Source: Wukongibacter sp050859025
GTDB lineage: Bacteria; Bacillota; Clostridia; Peptostreptococcales; Caminicellaceae
Assembly: GCF_050859025.1 (NCBI RefSeq)
Contig: NZ_CP138200.1
Span: 5,766,001-5,830,000 of the forward strand
Direction: 5' to 3'
Length of the DNA: 64,000 nucleotides
The translations under genes were made by a program, and so were the position numbers. This document shows positions 34,850-48,287 of this stretch, one piece after another; position 1 is the stretch's first letter, and each line of letters starts with the position of its first letter. The notes under the pieces are model-generated. The model was not told the origin of the DNA. It made no database searches and saw only the letters and a list, made by a program, of their open reading frames with translations.

Positions 34850-34902
34850 ATTTCAATAAAAATCTTATACAATAAGTCTTTTGTGTTATTTATTACTAAT
34901 TA

Positions 34903-34921
34903 ATTTGCATTTAATGCAAAT
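34903..34921. promoter_or_regulatory. 19-bp palindrome at the right flank of the recombinase operon
   Basis: ATTTGCATT-T-AATGCAAAT has 9-bp perfect arms and one central base. It has the same design and TTGCAT core as the left-flank site at 27821-27839. No gene to its right is plausibly controlled by it, which favours an element-end role over a simple operator. Confidence 0.55.
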
Positions 34922-34968
34922 ATTATGAATTAAACTACAAAATTTTCTCTATTCTTCTCTAGCATTAG

Positions 34969-35005
34969 TATTTTCAATACTTATATCAATTACAATATGT
35001 GAAGG
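34969..35005. repeat. Short repeat shared with the flank of IS-remnant copy A
   Basis: TTCAATACTTATATCAATTACAATATGTGAAGGTACT closely matches the DNA at about 5805-5845. It ends at the nrdJ stop region. Confidence 0.4.
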
Positions 35006-35007
35006 TA

Positions 35008-37356
35008 CTACCCACATTTAGAATATCCACAACTCCTACACATAACACATCCGCCTTCATGCTCTACCTTATTACCACACTCAGGACATGTATTCATTGT
35101 CTTACCTTCATATATGACCTCATCAGCTCCTATAGTTAATTCATTATTACACATATCTGATATAGTGCAAAGAGAGCAATTATCTATACATTTTGATTCT
35201 TCTCCACCCTCAATTTCTTGAGCTATATCATCTATATTTTTTTCATCCGTTGATATATGCATATCCATTACCTTTTCTAGTGTTCTACCTATGGCATCGG
35301 GACATGATAGGACGTTTATATCGTTATCTCCTTTGCCTCTTTGTCTTAAGGTTGAATGGCATCTTATCCCCTTTAGCTGTTCTATTATGGCTTCCGCACT
35401 AATTCCTGAACGTAATCCAATGGATATAAGTCTACTTGTTGCTTCACTCTGACTTGGACAGCCTCCTGCTCTGCCAAGGTTAGTAAATACTTCACAGATA
35501 CCATGCTTATCATAGTTAGCTGTTATATATAGGTTTCCGCATCCTATTTTAACTTTATCGGTTATTCCCATAGTTGTCATTGGTCTTGTTCTTGGCACTA
35601 TTCCATTAACTTCTGTTGTAGCTAATTCTTCCTTCTTAGATTCCTTTAATTTACCTATATTCAATACCTGTCCGTCTCTACTTCCATCTCTATATATAGT
35701 AACACCTTTACATCCTAGCTTATATGCAAGTATATAAGCCTCACCAACTTCTTCCTTAGTTGCATCATGCTTGAAGTTTACTGTTTTGGATACAGCATTA
35801 TCTACATTATTTTGGAATGCTGCCTGCATTTTAATATGCCACTCTGGTGAGATATCATGGGATGTAACGAAAACTCTTCTTATATAGTCAGGTATTTCCT
35901 TAATTCCTTGTATGCTCCCCTTCTCTGCTACCTTTTCCATTAGCTCTTTAGAGTAAATACCTTCTTTCTCAAGATATTCTTTAAACAAAGGATTAACTTC
36001 TATAAGCTTATCGTCATCCATAACGTTTCTATAGTAACAGAGTGCAAATAATGGCTCTATACCGCTTGATGTTCCTGCTATAATACTTATAGACCCTGTT
36101 GGGGCTATTGTAGTGGTAGTGCCATTTCTAAGCTCTATATTTTTGTCCCTAAATATACTTCTATCATAGTTAGGAAAAACTCCTCTTAAACTTGCAAGCT
36201 GTATAGATTTTTCCTTAGATCTTTTATCTATAAACTCCATAACTTCATTTGCAAGCTTCACCCCTTCAGAAGAATTGTATGGTATTCCTAACATTACAAG
36301 CATATCGGCAAAGCCCATTACACCTAATCCTATTTTCCTATTTGCCTTAGTCATTTCTTCAATTTCTTTTAATGGATATTTGTTTATATCTATTACATTA
36401 TCTAAGAAGTGTACGGCTAAGTCTATTATTTTGCCTAATCTTTCGTAGTTAACATCTACCTTACCATCTATCATTTTCACCATTTTAGCTAAATTTATTG
36501 ATCCTAGATTACATGATTCGTAGGGCAATAGAGGCTGCTCTCCACATGGATTAGTACTTTCTATCTCTCCAATCTCTGGTACAATATTGTCTCTATTTAT
36601 TCTATCTAGAAATACTATACCAGGCTCACCATTTGTCCATGCCATTGATACTATAGTATTGAATATCTCAGTGGCATTTAAGCTCCCTACTACTTCTCTT
36701 GTTCTTGGTTCAATTAAATTGTACTTACGATTTTCCTCCACTGCCTTCATAAATTCTTCTGTAATTCCAACACTTATATTAAAGTTGTTTAATTCAGCAT
36801 TTTCTTCCTTACACTTTATAAAATCCACTATATCGGGATGATCTATACGCAGGATACCCATATTGGCTCCACGTCTTCTTCCTCCTTGTTTAACAGCTTC
36901 TGTCGCAGAATTGAATACCTTCATGAAGCTAATTGGTCCTGATGCAACTCCGCCAGTTGAAGCTACTGCTGAGCCCTTTCCTCTCAGTCTTGTAAAACTA
37001 AAACCTGTTCCTCCACCGCTTTTATGTATTAATGCTGCATTCTTTACTGCTTCAAATATTCCTTCCATCGAGTCTTCTACTGGTAAAACGAAGCAAGCTG
37101 ATAATTGCCCTAATTCTCTACCTGCGTTCATCAGGGTTGGGGAGTTGGGAAGAAATTCAAGGTTAGTCATTATTTCATAAAATTTTTCTTCAATATTTTT
37201 AATATCTACTGATGTAGTATATTTTTCATCTGCAGATGCTATGTACTTAGCTACTCTTCGAAACATATCTTCAGGAGATTCGATCAGGTTTCCTTCTGTA
37301 CTTCTTGCTAGATATCTTCTTTCAAGTACCGTTAGTGAGTTTACCGATAGTTGCAT
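35008..37356 (-). CDS. nrdJ: Adenosylcobalamin-dependent (class II) ribonucleotide reductase
   Basis: 782 residues. It reduces ribonucleotides to deoxyribonucleotides with B12 instead of an iron or glycyl radical. The ten-stranded barrel core shows NSPTLMNAG, KSGGGTGFSF, NPCGEQPLLPYESCNLGSINL, and a PTGSISIIAGTSSG motif. The C-terminal region is cysteine-rich and ends in a zinc-ribbon-like CPECGNK...CVMCRSCGYSKCG that helps re-reduce the active site. Length is typical of the bacterial NrdJ with extended C-terminus. The promoter overlaps an NrdR-type box. No B12 riboswitch is evident. Confidence 0.95.
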   Translation of the reverse strand: MQLSVNSLTVLERRYLARSTEGNLIESPEDMFRRVAKYIASADEKYTTSVDIKNIEEKFYEIMTNLEFLPNSPTLMNAGRELGQLSACFVLPVEDSMEGIFEAVKNAALIHKSGGGTGFSFTRLRGKGSAVASTGGVASGPISFMKVFNSATEAVKQGGRRRGANMGILRIDHPDIVDFIKCKEENAELNNFNISVGITEEFMKAVEENRKYNLIEPRTREVVGSLNATEIFNTIVSMAWTNGEPGIVFLDRINRDNIVPEIGEIESTNPCGEQPLLPYESCNLGSINLAKMVKMIDGKVDVNYERLGKIIDLAVHFLDNVIDINKYPLKEIEEMTKANRKIGLGVMGFADMLVMLGIPYNSSEGVKLANEVMEFIDKRSKEKSIQLASLRGVFPNYDRSIFRDKNIELRNGTTTTIAPTGSISIIAGTSSGIEPLFALCYYRNVMDDDKLIEVNPLFKEYLEKEGIYSKELMEKVAEKGSIQGIKEIPDYIRRVFVTSHDISPEWHIKMQAAFQNNVDNAVSKTVNFKHDATKEEVGEAYILAYKLGCKGVTIYRDGSRDGQVLNIGKLKESKKEELATTEVNGIVPRTRPMTTMGITDKVKIGCGNLYITANYDKHGICEVFTNLGRAGGCPSQSEATSRLISIGLRSGISAEAIIEQLKGIRCHSTLRQRGKGDNDINVLSCPDAIGRTLEKVMDMHISTDEKNIDDIAQEIEGGEESKCIDNCSLCTISDMCNNELTIGADEVIYEGKTMNTCPECGNKVEHEGGCVMCRSCGYSKCG

Positions 37357-37401
37357 GTTCCACCATCCTTATCTATATTTGGTATTTTCATCTTTTAAAA
37401 T

Positions 37402-37439
37402 ACACTATATATTGTATCACCATCTGTTTTTATAGTCAA
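37402..37439 (-). promoter_or_regulatory. nrdJ promoter with NrdR box
   Basis: On the minus strand TTGACT (37434-37439), a 17-bp spacer and TACAAT (37411-37416) form a good promoter. The sequence ATACAATATATAGTGT (37402-37417) matches the NrdR box consensus and covers the -10. Repression by NrdR when dATP is plentiful is expected. Confidence 0.75.
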
Positions 37440-37478
37440 AAAAAGATGGTGCTTCTATATAGTACACCATCTCTTTTT
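37438..37478. terminator. Bidirectional terminator between the thioredoxin-like gene and nrdJ
   Basis: AGATGGTG / CACCATCT, an 8-bp stem with T runs on both strands. It ends the minus-strand thioredoxin-like gene just before the nrdJ promoter. Confidence 0.8.
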
Positions 37479-37479
37479 T

Positions 37480-37983
37480 CTAAATTATTATTTTAAGAAT
37501 ATCTTTTATAGTTTCCTCTATAAGTTCACCTTTTCTATATTTACGCTTAGTTACTATTATATCGACTTGACTTCCATTACTCATTACTTGCTTTATAATA
37601 CTTGGGATTTCAATAAAAGCCCCAATTTCTTTAAACTCTTCATCTAAAAAAAGAAAAGTAGGTATTTTAGGTTTTCCATCGATCCTATGGTCATTAAGAT
37701 ATTCTTCATTTCCTTCTCTTGATACGATTTTCATCTTTATGAAATTATTTAAATCACAAATTTTCTTTAGTGCTGGTAAGTTTATTACACAATCCGGGCA
37801 CCATATTTCAGCAAAGGCTAGGACTCTAACCTCCTTATCAATCGACTGTATTTTAGCTAATAAATCATCATCGAGCTCTATTGTATCATATATATTTGAT
37901 ATCTTCTCTATATAAGCTCCATCATCCTGGGTCATGAATTCTTCAAAGCATATTCCACTATCATATAGATACTTAATGTCCAA
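37480..37983 (-). CDS. Thioredoxin-family protein
   Basis: 167 residues with a thioredoxin fold. AFAEIWCPDCVINLPAL (about 57-73) holds the redox motif C-P-D-C, and cis-proline KIPTFLFL is at about 107-114. It is longer than a classical thioredoxin (about 105) and has an N-terminal helical extension. The W-C-P-D-C variant occurs in small-thiol or peroxide-related relatives. A functional link to nrdJ, its downstream neighbour, is possible but has its own terminator in between. GGGGG lies upstream of the start. Confidence 0.8.
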   Translation of the reverse strand: MDIKYLYDSGICFEEFMTQDDGAYIEKISNIYDTIELDDDLLAKIQSIDKEVRVLAFAEIWCPDCVINLPALKKICDLNNFIKMKIVSREGNEEYLNDHRIDGKPKIPTFLFLDEEFKEIGAFIEIPSIIKQVMSNGSQVDIIVTKRKYRKGELIEETIKDILKIII

Positions 37984-38178
37984 CTTTCATCCCCCTTTTA
38001 TTATTGCATTTAAATTAATTATATCTAATTTCTTTTTATAATACAATTTTATGTTGAGCTTGTCATATCTATTAAAACATTGATTTTTACTGGCTTTTCA
38101 ATAATCAATTCCAACAATTACTAATTATATTTTCATTTTGTTAGCTAGTACAATCAAAATTTATTATATAAATAAAAA

Positions 38179-38204
38179 AACCGAAAGAAAAATTTCTTTC
38201 GGTT
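38179..38204 (-). terminator. rRNA operon terminator
   Basis: AACCGAAAGAAA pairs with TTTCTTTCGG(TT) in a 12-bp stem. A T7 run follows on the minus strand, just after 5S rRNA. Confidence 0.9.
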
Positions 38205-38215
38205 CCTCATTCAAA

Positions 38216-38330
38216 CTGGCAACGACTTACTCTCCCAGGCAGTTGCCCACCAAGTACCATCAGCGCTGAAGAGCTTAACTTCTGTGTTCGATATGGGAAC
38301 AGGTGTATCCTCTTCGCTATTGCCACCAGA
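38216..38330 (-). rRNA. rrf: 5S ribosomal RNA
   Basis: About 115 nt. It is recognised by TCTGGTGGCAATAGCGAAGA at the 5' end, the conserved CCGTTCCCAT-like region (TGTTCCCATATCGAACACAG) and the terminal CTGCCTGGGAGAGTAAG. It is the last gene of the operon. Ends are approximate to a few bases. Confidence 0.95.
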
Positions 38331-38449
38331 TTTTTTGCCGCTAGGCAAATAATTTTCTTTAATTTCTTACCCAAGTCTAATTATCTTAGGTATACAGCTT
38401 GAAAAAATAAATTATCTTTATTCTCTCAAAACTGAACAATGGAAGATGT

Positions 38450-41369
<2,920 letters not shown>

Positions 41370-41514
41370 ATAGTGAAATTGCTTTTAGCAATTCTGTTTC
41401 TCTCCATTGTTCAGTTTTCAAAGAACAAATTTAAAGATAGTCTTTTTACCATTCAGTAAAAAACACAAAACTTTACTTGAACCTATAATGACTCACCACA
41501 AAGTTTTGTTGACC

Positions 41515-41591
<77 letters not shown>

Positions 41592-41637
41592 ATATTTTAA
41601 ATGTCCTTAGACATTCAAAACCAAACAGTGTAAGGTT

Positions 41638-43180
<1,543 letters not shown>

Positions 43181-43299
43181 AATCTGGCGTTTATTACTTC
43201 TTTAGCTTGAATTATTTCAAACTAAGGTTTAATTCCTTACACTGTTCAGTTTTCAATGTCCAAAGTGTTGTATTCGTCGTTCATCACCGACGCTTAAAT

Positions 43300-43328
43300 A
43301 TAATATCATGTTTCAGTCTTTGTGTCAA
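43300..43328 (-). promoter_or_regulatory. rRNA operon promoter
   Basis: TTGACA (43323-43328) and TATTAT (43300-43305) are exactly 17 bp apart, about 120 bp upstream of 16S. Confidence 0.85.
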
Positions 43329-43681
43329 TACTTTTTTTAGTTGTTCCATTTGGTAATATTTACATTTCTAATTCTCACTATTGTTGAAAAGATGTTTTGT
43401 CGTTTGACGCTTAATTATCTTAACATAATACATATGTCATGTCAAATGAAAATTATGGAATAAAAACTTTAGTTTTTAGATATTTTCTTCTTTATTATTC
43501 GATCATGCCTTTATGGTTACTCCTTAAACTCTAGTATTTATAAGTTAATCATTCAAAAAGGGGAGCCTCAGAATTATGAGTTAATCTGAATCTCCCCTGA
43601 TTTAAACTTAAAAGCATCCCTTATAAAACGGTCCTAAACTATCAATCAAGTTTTATGCTTATTACTCTTAAATTTTTATAA
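43329..43681. other. Spacer between lysS and the rRNA promoter
   Basis: No gene is present. It contains the lysS terminator at 43555-43599 and otherwise plain AT-rich DNA. Confidence 0.5.
43555..43599 (-). terminator. lysS terminator
   Basis: AGGGGAG / CTCCCCT plus an inner CAGA / TCTG pairing form a long interrupted stem. TTTTT follows on the minus strand. Confidence 0.85.
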
Positions 43682-45157
43682 TTAGTCTATAGGCTTCATC
43701 GTTGGGAATAGAATTACGTCTCTAATAGATGAAGAGTTTGTTAAAAGCATTATCATTCTATCTATACCTATTCCTAGGCCACCCGTTGGTGGTAGTCCAA
43801 CTTCAAGGGCATTTAAGAAGTCATAATCCATCATGTGAGCTTCATCATCTCCAGCTTCTCTCTGTTTAACTTGAGCTTCAAATCTTCCTCTCTGATCGAT
43901 AGGATCATTTAACTCTGAAAATGCATTAGCTATTTCCCAAGTGTTAACAAATGCTTCAAATCTGTTAGTAATAGCTGGATTCTCAGGATTTCTCTTAGAT
44001 AAAGGAGACACTTCTACAGGATGATGTAATACAAAAGTCGGCTCAATCAGATCCTCTTCACAGAATTCTTCAAATGCAAGGTTTACAAGATGTCCTCTTG
44101 TCATATGCTTTTCTACTTCTAAATGTAGCTTATCCTTTGCGATCTTTCTAGCTTCTTCATCACTCTCTATAGAGTAGAAATCAATACCAGTTTTTTGTTC
44201 AACTAAATCATGCATTGATACTCTTCTCCAAGGAGGCTTGAAATCTATTTCTGTACCTTGATAGTTCACAACTGTTGTTCCTAATGCTTTTTCTGCACAA
44301 TAAGCTACTAAATTCTCAGTAATCTCCATCATATACTCATAATCTTCATATGCCGCATATAATTCTATAGCAGTGTATTCTGGGTTATGCTTAATAGACA
44401 TTCCTTCATTTCTAAACATTCTACCCATTTCATAAACCTTATCAAATCCACCAACTATCAACCTCTTTAGATAAAGTTCATTTGCAATTCTCATGTACAT
44501 ATCTATATCAAGAGTATTATGATGGGTTATAAATGGTCTAGCAGTAGCTCCACCAGCAATAGTATTCAATATTGGTGTTTCTACTTCAAGGTATCCTTTA
44601 TTATCCAAAAATTCTTTTACAGCTTTAATTATCTTATTTCTCTTTATAAAAGTCTCTTTAACCTCAGGATTAACAATTAAGTCAACATATCTTTGTCTAT
44701 ATCTTAAGTCCTGATCCTTAAGTCCATGCCATTTTTCCGGTAAAACCTGTAAAGATTTCGAAAGAAGCTTTACTTCATTTGCTCTTATTGATATTTCTTC
44801 TTTCTTTGTCTTAAATACCGTTCCCTTTATTCCTACTATATCTCCAAGGTCATATGTATTAACCATTTCATACTCTTCTTCACCAATAGCATCTTTTCTT
44901 ACATAGGATTGAATTCTTCCGTCTCTATCCAATATATCTAAAAAACTAGCCTTACCCATAGTTCTTTTCGCCATGATTCTACCGGCTATTTGAACTTCTT
45001 TACCTTCAAACTCTTCAAAGTTATCCTTGATTCCAGTACTGAAAGCAGTCCTCTCATATTTCTCAATTTTAAATGGATCTCTTCCCATTTCCTGTAGTTT
45101 TTTAAGTTTTTCTCTTCTTACCCTCAATATCTCATTGAGGCCTTGTTCCTCAGCCAT
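43682..45157 (-). CDS. lysS: Lysyl-tRNA synthetase, class II
   Basis: 491 residues from the ATG at 45157, which has GGAGGTG eight bases upstream; an in-frame GTG four codons earlier overlaps that site. The OB-fold anticodon-binding domain is at about 55-145. The class II catalytic core has motif 1 (YLEVETPIL), motif 2 (FRNEGMSIKHNPEYT) and motif 3 (GLGIGIDRMIMLL). It charges tRNA-Lys. It is co-directional with greA upstream and sits directly before the rRNA operon, a common Clostridia order. Confidence 0.97.
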   Translation of the reverse strand: MAEEQGLNEILRVRREKLKKLQEMGRDPFKIEKYERTAFSTGIKDNFEEFEGKEVQIAGRIMAKRTMGKASFLDILDRDGRIQSYVRKDAIGEEEYEMVNTYDLGDIVGIKGTVFKTKKEEISIRANEVKLLSKSLQVLPEKWHGLKDQDLRYRQRYVDLIVNPEVKETFIKRNKIIKAVKEFLDNKGYLEVETPILNTIAGGATARPFITHHNTLDIDMYMRIANELYLKRLIVGGFDKVYEMGRMFRNEGMSIKHNPEYTAIELYAAYEDYEYMMEITENLVAYCAEKALGTTVVNYQGTEIDFKPPWRRVSMHDLVEQKTGIDFYSIESDEEARKIAKDKLHLEVEKHMTRGHLVNLAFEEFCEEDLIEPTFVLHHPVEVSPLSKRNPENPAITNRFEAFVNTWEIANAFSELNDPIDQRGRFEAQVKQREAGDDEAHMMDYDFLNALEVGLPPTGGLGIGIDRMIMLLTNSSSIRDVILFPTMKPID

Positions 45158-45175
45158 TGTATAATGCACCTCCGA

Positions 45176-45652
45176 TTAAATTTTAATTTCAAGTACTTTG
45201 TATTTTGTCACTCCATCTGGAATTTGTACTTCAACTATTTCTCCTACTTTTCTTCCAATTAGAGCTCTTCCAACTGGGGATTCATTAGAAATCTTAAGCT
45301 CATATGGATCTGCCTCTGCTGACCCAACAATTGTATACTCTACTTCTTCATCAAACTCTAGGTCCATAACCTTTACAGTAGCTCCAACGCTTACCATATC
45401 CTTAGATATTTCGCTTTCGTCAACAACTCTAGCCTTTCTTAGGATGGTCTCAAGCTTAGCTATTCTTTCTTCTAATTGTGCCTGCTCATTTTTTGCCTCA
45501 TCGTATTCAGAGTTCTCACTTATATCTCCAAAAGCAAGGGCTTGCTTTATTTTCTCAGCTACCTCTTTTCGCTTTACAGCTTTTAAATCATCTAATTCAT
45601 CCTCAATCTTTTTTAAACCTGCTTTAGTTAAAATTATTTCCTTATCAACCAT
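45176..45652 (-). CDS. greA: Transcription elongation factor GreA
   Basis: 158 residues, the family's normal length. The N-terminal coiled coil (about 5-75) carries the tip AFGDISENSEYDEAKNEQAQ with the acidic residues that stimulate RNA polymerase cleavage. The FKBP-like C-terminal domain includes SPVGRALIGRKVGE. It rescues backtracked polymerase. It lies 18 bases upstream of lysS in an operon, with an AGGAG ribosome binding site. Confidence 0.97.
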   Translation of the reverse strand: MVDKEIILTKAGLKKIEDELDDLKAVKRKEVAEKIKQALAFGDISENSEYDEAKNEQAQLEERIAKLETILRKARVVDESEISKDMVSVGATVKVMDLEFDEEVEYTIVGSAEADPYELKISNESPVGRALIGRKVGEIVEVQIPDGVTKYKVLEIKI

Positions 45653-46338
45653 TTATTTCATCTCCTTTGTGATAAAATATTCAATTGAGTAAATTGCTTT
45701 TTCTCCTTAAATATAAATTCACTATTTCATATAGAATATATTAGCAAATGAACTTTTTCTTTTCTCAAGTTCTAATCATTTATCAGCTGTTCGGCAAAGA
45801 AAACCTAAAATAATCATTGTATTCTATGATTTACTGGGAAGCCTTACCGTTAATACTATATATGTATATATACCATTTATTAATAATTTAAGGAAGATGT
45901 GGATTTGTCTATTTTTTCATATACAGATACAGACCTTATTAATTCTTGTTGTAATTATTACTGAATTTTTGGACTAATAATTATGCAATTTTCTCAACTA
46001 TAAAAACCATTATATTAGAGATTCTTATTTCCCTAATATATGTTATTTTGATAAAATTATTCTTCTATATTAAATATAAATCTAGTTCTTTATGTTTATC
46101 TAATAGTATAAGCACTGAGCCTCAGTGCTTATACTTATGCGCATTATTATAATGTAGTTGTAATTTAATGTCAAGTACATAGTTCTACTACTATATAAGC
46201 TATTTTGCTTTTATGGAAAATAATAAGCATTTCTTACATTTTTCGTAAAATCATTATACAATAGGATAATTTAAATATAATGGTGCTATCTTAAAACAAA
46301 AACTCGGATATATCAAATTATATATATCAAATTTTTAT
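45653..46338. other. Non-coding spacer between greA and dusB
   Basis: About 690 bp without a supported gene. It includes a 31-bp palindrome at 46105-46135 and an isolated TTTACTGGGAA block near 45830 that resembles the IS-remnant end. The greA promoter must lie in the left part, but I cannot assign it. Confidence 0.45.
46105..46135. repeat. 31-bp perfect palindrome
   Basis: 15-base arms AGTATAAGCACTGAG / CTCAGTGCTTATACT around a single C. There is no T run on either side, so a simple terminator is doubtful, although it would fold as a stable hairpin downstream of dusB on the minus strand. Confidence 0.7.
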
Positions 46339-47310
46339 CTATTCATTAATATTGAAGGGCAATATATTTAAAAGCTCTTCCATTTCTTCTGCAGTTGTAG
46401 CTTTATTTAAACTATTTCTAATCTTAGCTGAATTTCTTATACCCTTTAAATACCATGCACAGTGTTTTCTCATCTCTCTTATACCTACATGTTCACCTTT
46501 TTCATCTACCAACATATGAAGATGCTTTTTACACATTTCTATTTTTTCATCTGTTGTTGGAGGATCTAAAACCTCTCCGGTTTTCATGTAATGGGTTATT
46601 CTTTTAAATATCCACGGATTTCCTTGGGCACCTCTAGCTACCATTATCCCATCACAATTAGTTACCTTCTTCATTTCTTTGGCATCTTCTATAGAAAACA
46701 CATCACCATTACCGAATACTGGTATGTTAACAGCTTCCTTTACTTTTTTTATTATTTCCCAGTCTGCCTTCCCTGTATAGAACTGCTCTCTAGTCCTGCC
46801 ATGTATTGATATTGCCTTTGCACCGTTTTCCTCTATTATCTTAGCAACTTCAACGGCGTTTACATTATCATCATCCCAGCCCTTTCTTATTTTGACTGTT
46901 ACTGGCTTCTCAGAAGCTTTTACAACACTTTTTACTATCCTTCCAAGTAACTCTGGATTTTTTAAAAGAGCTGACCCATCTCCATTTTTTACAATTTTCG
47001 GTGTAGGACATCCCATATTTATATCTAATATATCATGGTTGTGGTTATTTATTCTACATGTCACCTCTCCCATAATTTCTGGATCACTACCAAATATCTG
47101 CAGGGCAACAGGGCGTTCCCTTTCTTCAATCTTCATTAATCTTTTGGTTTTGGGATCATTATAATATATTCCCTTAGCACTTACCATCTCTGTAAATACA
47201 ATGCCACATCCCAACTCCTTACAGATTAATCTAAAGGTAAGGTCAGTAACTCCAGCCATTGGACCTAAAGCAACTGGATTTTTTATCTCCGTATTTCCTA
47301 TTTTCAACAT
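46339..47310 (-). CDS. dusB: tRNA-dihydrouridine synthase DusB (NifR3 family)
   Basis: 323 residues. The FMN TIM-barrel starts with NPVALGPMAGVTDLTFR and continues with DINMGCPTPKIVKNGDGSALL (catalytic cysteine in NMGCP) and IMVARGAQGNPWIF. It reduces uridine to dihydrouridine in tRNA. Upstream coaX is 23 bases away and co-directional, so dusB and coaX probably share an operon. Length is normal. Confidence 0.96.
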   Translation of the reverse strand: MLKIGNTEIKNPVALGPMAGVTDLTFRLICKELGCGIVFTEMVSAKGIYYNDPKTKRLMKIEERERPVALQIFGSDPEIMGEVTCRINNHNHDILDINMGCPTPKIVKNGDGSALLKNPELLGRIVKSVVKASEKPVTVKIRKGWDDDNVNAVEVAKIIEENGAKAISIHGRTREQFYTGKADWEIIKKVKEAVNIPVFGNGDVFSIEDAKEMKKVTNCDGIMVARGAQGNPWIFKRITHYMKTGEVLDPPTTDEKIEMCKKHLHMLVDEKGEHVGIREMRKHCAWYLKGIRNSAKIRNSLNKATTAEEMEELLNILPFNINE

Positions 47311-47333
47311 ATCACCTGCTTTTTTATTAAAAC

Positions 47334-48107
47334 CTATTGCTCTTTATTCATTTCATATATTAATCTTAAACCCTCTAGGGTTAAAAATTTGTCTACATGA
47401 TCTATAGTTTTAGATTCCGATGATATCAGTGTTGCTAGACCTCCTGTTGCTATTACCTTAACTTTTTTATTTTTCAATTCTTCCTTCATTCTTCCAACTA
47501 AATAGTCTACTAAACCAACATAGCCATAAATGATTCCTGACTGCATACTTTGAATTGTGTTTTTACATATGACCTTCCTTGGTTTAGCAAGCTCAACCCT
47601 AGGTAGCTTAGCTGCTCTTTGAAATAATGCATCACTGGATATTTTTATACCCGGTGAAATTACTCCTCCTAGATATTCACACTTTTCTGATATAGCGCAA
47701 AATGTAGTTGCTGTTCCAAAGTCAACTACTACTAAAGGTCCTCCATATTTATGAAAGGCCGACACAGCATTTACTATCCTATCAGCTCCAACCATTCTAG
47801 GATTATCATATTTTATGTTTATTCCCGTCTTTATTCCTGGCCCAACTACAATAGCATCTTTGTCACAAAATTTATAGGCCATATGCTGAAGAGAATACAT
47901 GATAGTTGGCACTACTGAAGATATTATTACATCAGTAACGTCCCTTAAATCTAGTCCTTCATATTTAAATAATTGATTTACCAGCATACCTAGTTCATCA
48001 GATGTTTTGGATTTATCAGTAGACATTCTCCAATATCTTATCAATTCCTTATCTTTATATACACCTAATACAATATTTGTATTTCCAACATCAAAAGCTA
48101 ACAACAC
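47334..48107 (-). CDS. coaX: Type III pantothenate kinase CoaX
   Basis: About 257 residues from GTG at 48107 (MLLAFDVGNTNIVLG), preceded by TAGGTG; a GTG three codons earlier overlaps that site. Phosphate-binding motifs DVGNTN (about 5-10), GADRIVNAVSA, DFGTATTF and GGLATLI are present. It performs the first step of CoA synthesis and is insensitive to CoA feedback in this family. In a cell running CoA-ester chemistry, its place next to birA and the propionate genes is suggestive. Confidence 0.96.
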   Translation of the reverse strand: MLLAFDVGNTNIVLGVYKDKELIRYWRMSTDKSKTSDELGMLVNQLFKYEGLDLRDVTDVIISSVVPTIMYSLQHMAYKFCDKDAIVVGPGIKTGINIKYDNPRMVGADRIVNAVSAFHKYGGPLVVVDFGTATTFCAISEKCEYLGGVISPGIKISSDALFQRAAKLPRVELAKPRKVICKNTIQSMQSGIIYGYVGLVDYLVGRMKEELKNKKVKVIATGGLATLISSESKTIDHVDKFLTLEGLRLIYEMNKEQ

Positions 48108-48287
48108 TTCAATCACCTACTCATCATCAATTGTATATTTATAATCATCTTAAGTATAATATCATTTTTCGAAACTCATATCAATAATCATACTAAGACT
48201 AATAATCTGTTATATACTTCTAATTTTTCATTAAAATACTTCTTAAAGACACTATTCTCTTTCTAAAGTTTAGCTTAAGGAATTAAA

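Noticed and set aside
37357..37479. B12 riboswitch upstream of nrdJ or the mutase genes
   Set aside because: No B12-box-like sequence or long structured leader was found; the nrdJ leader is short and explained by promoter, NrdR box and terminator.
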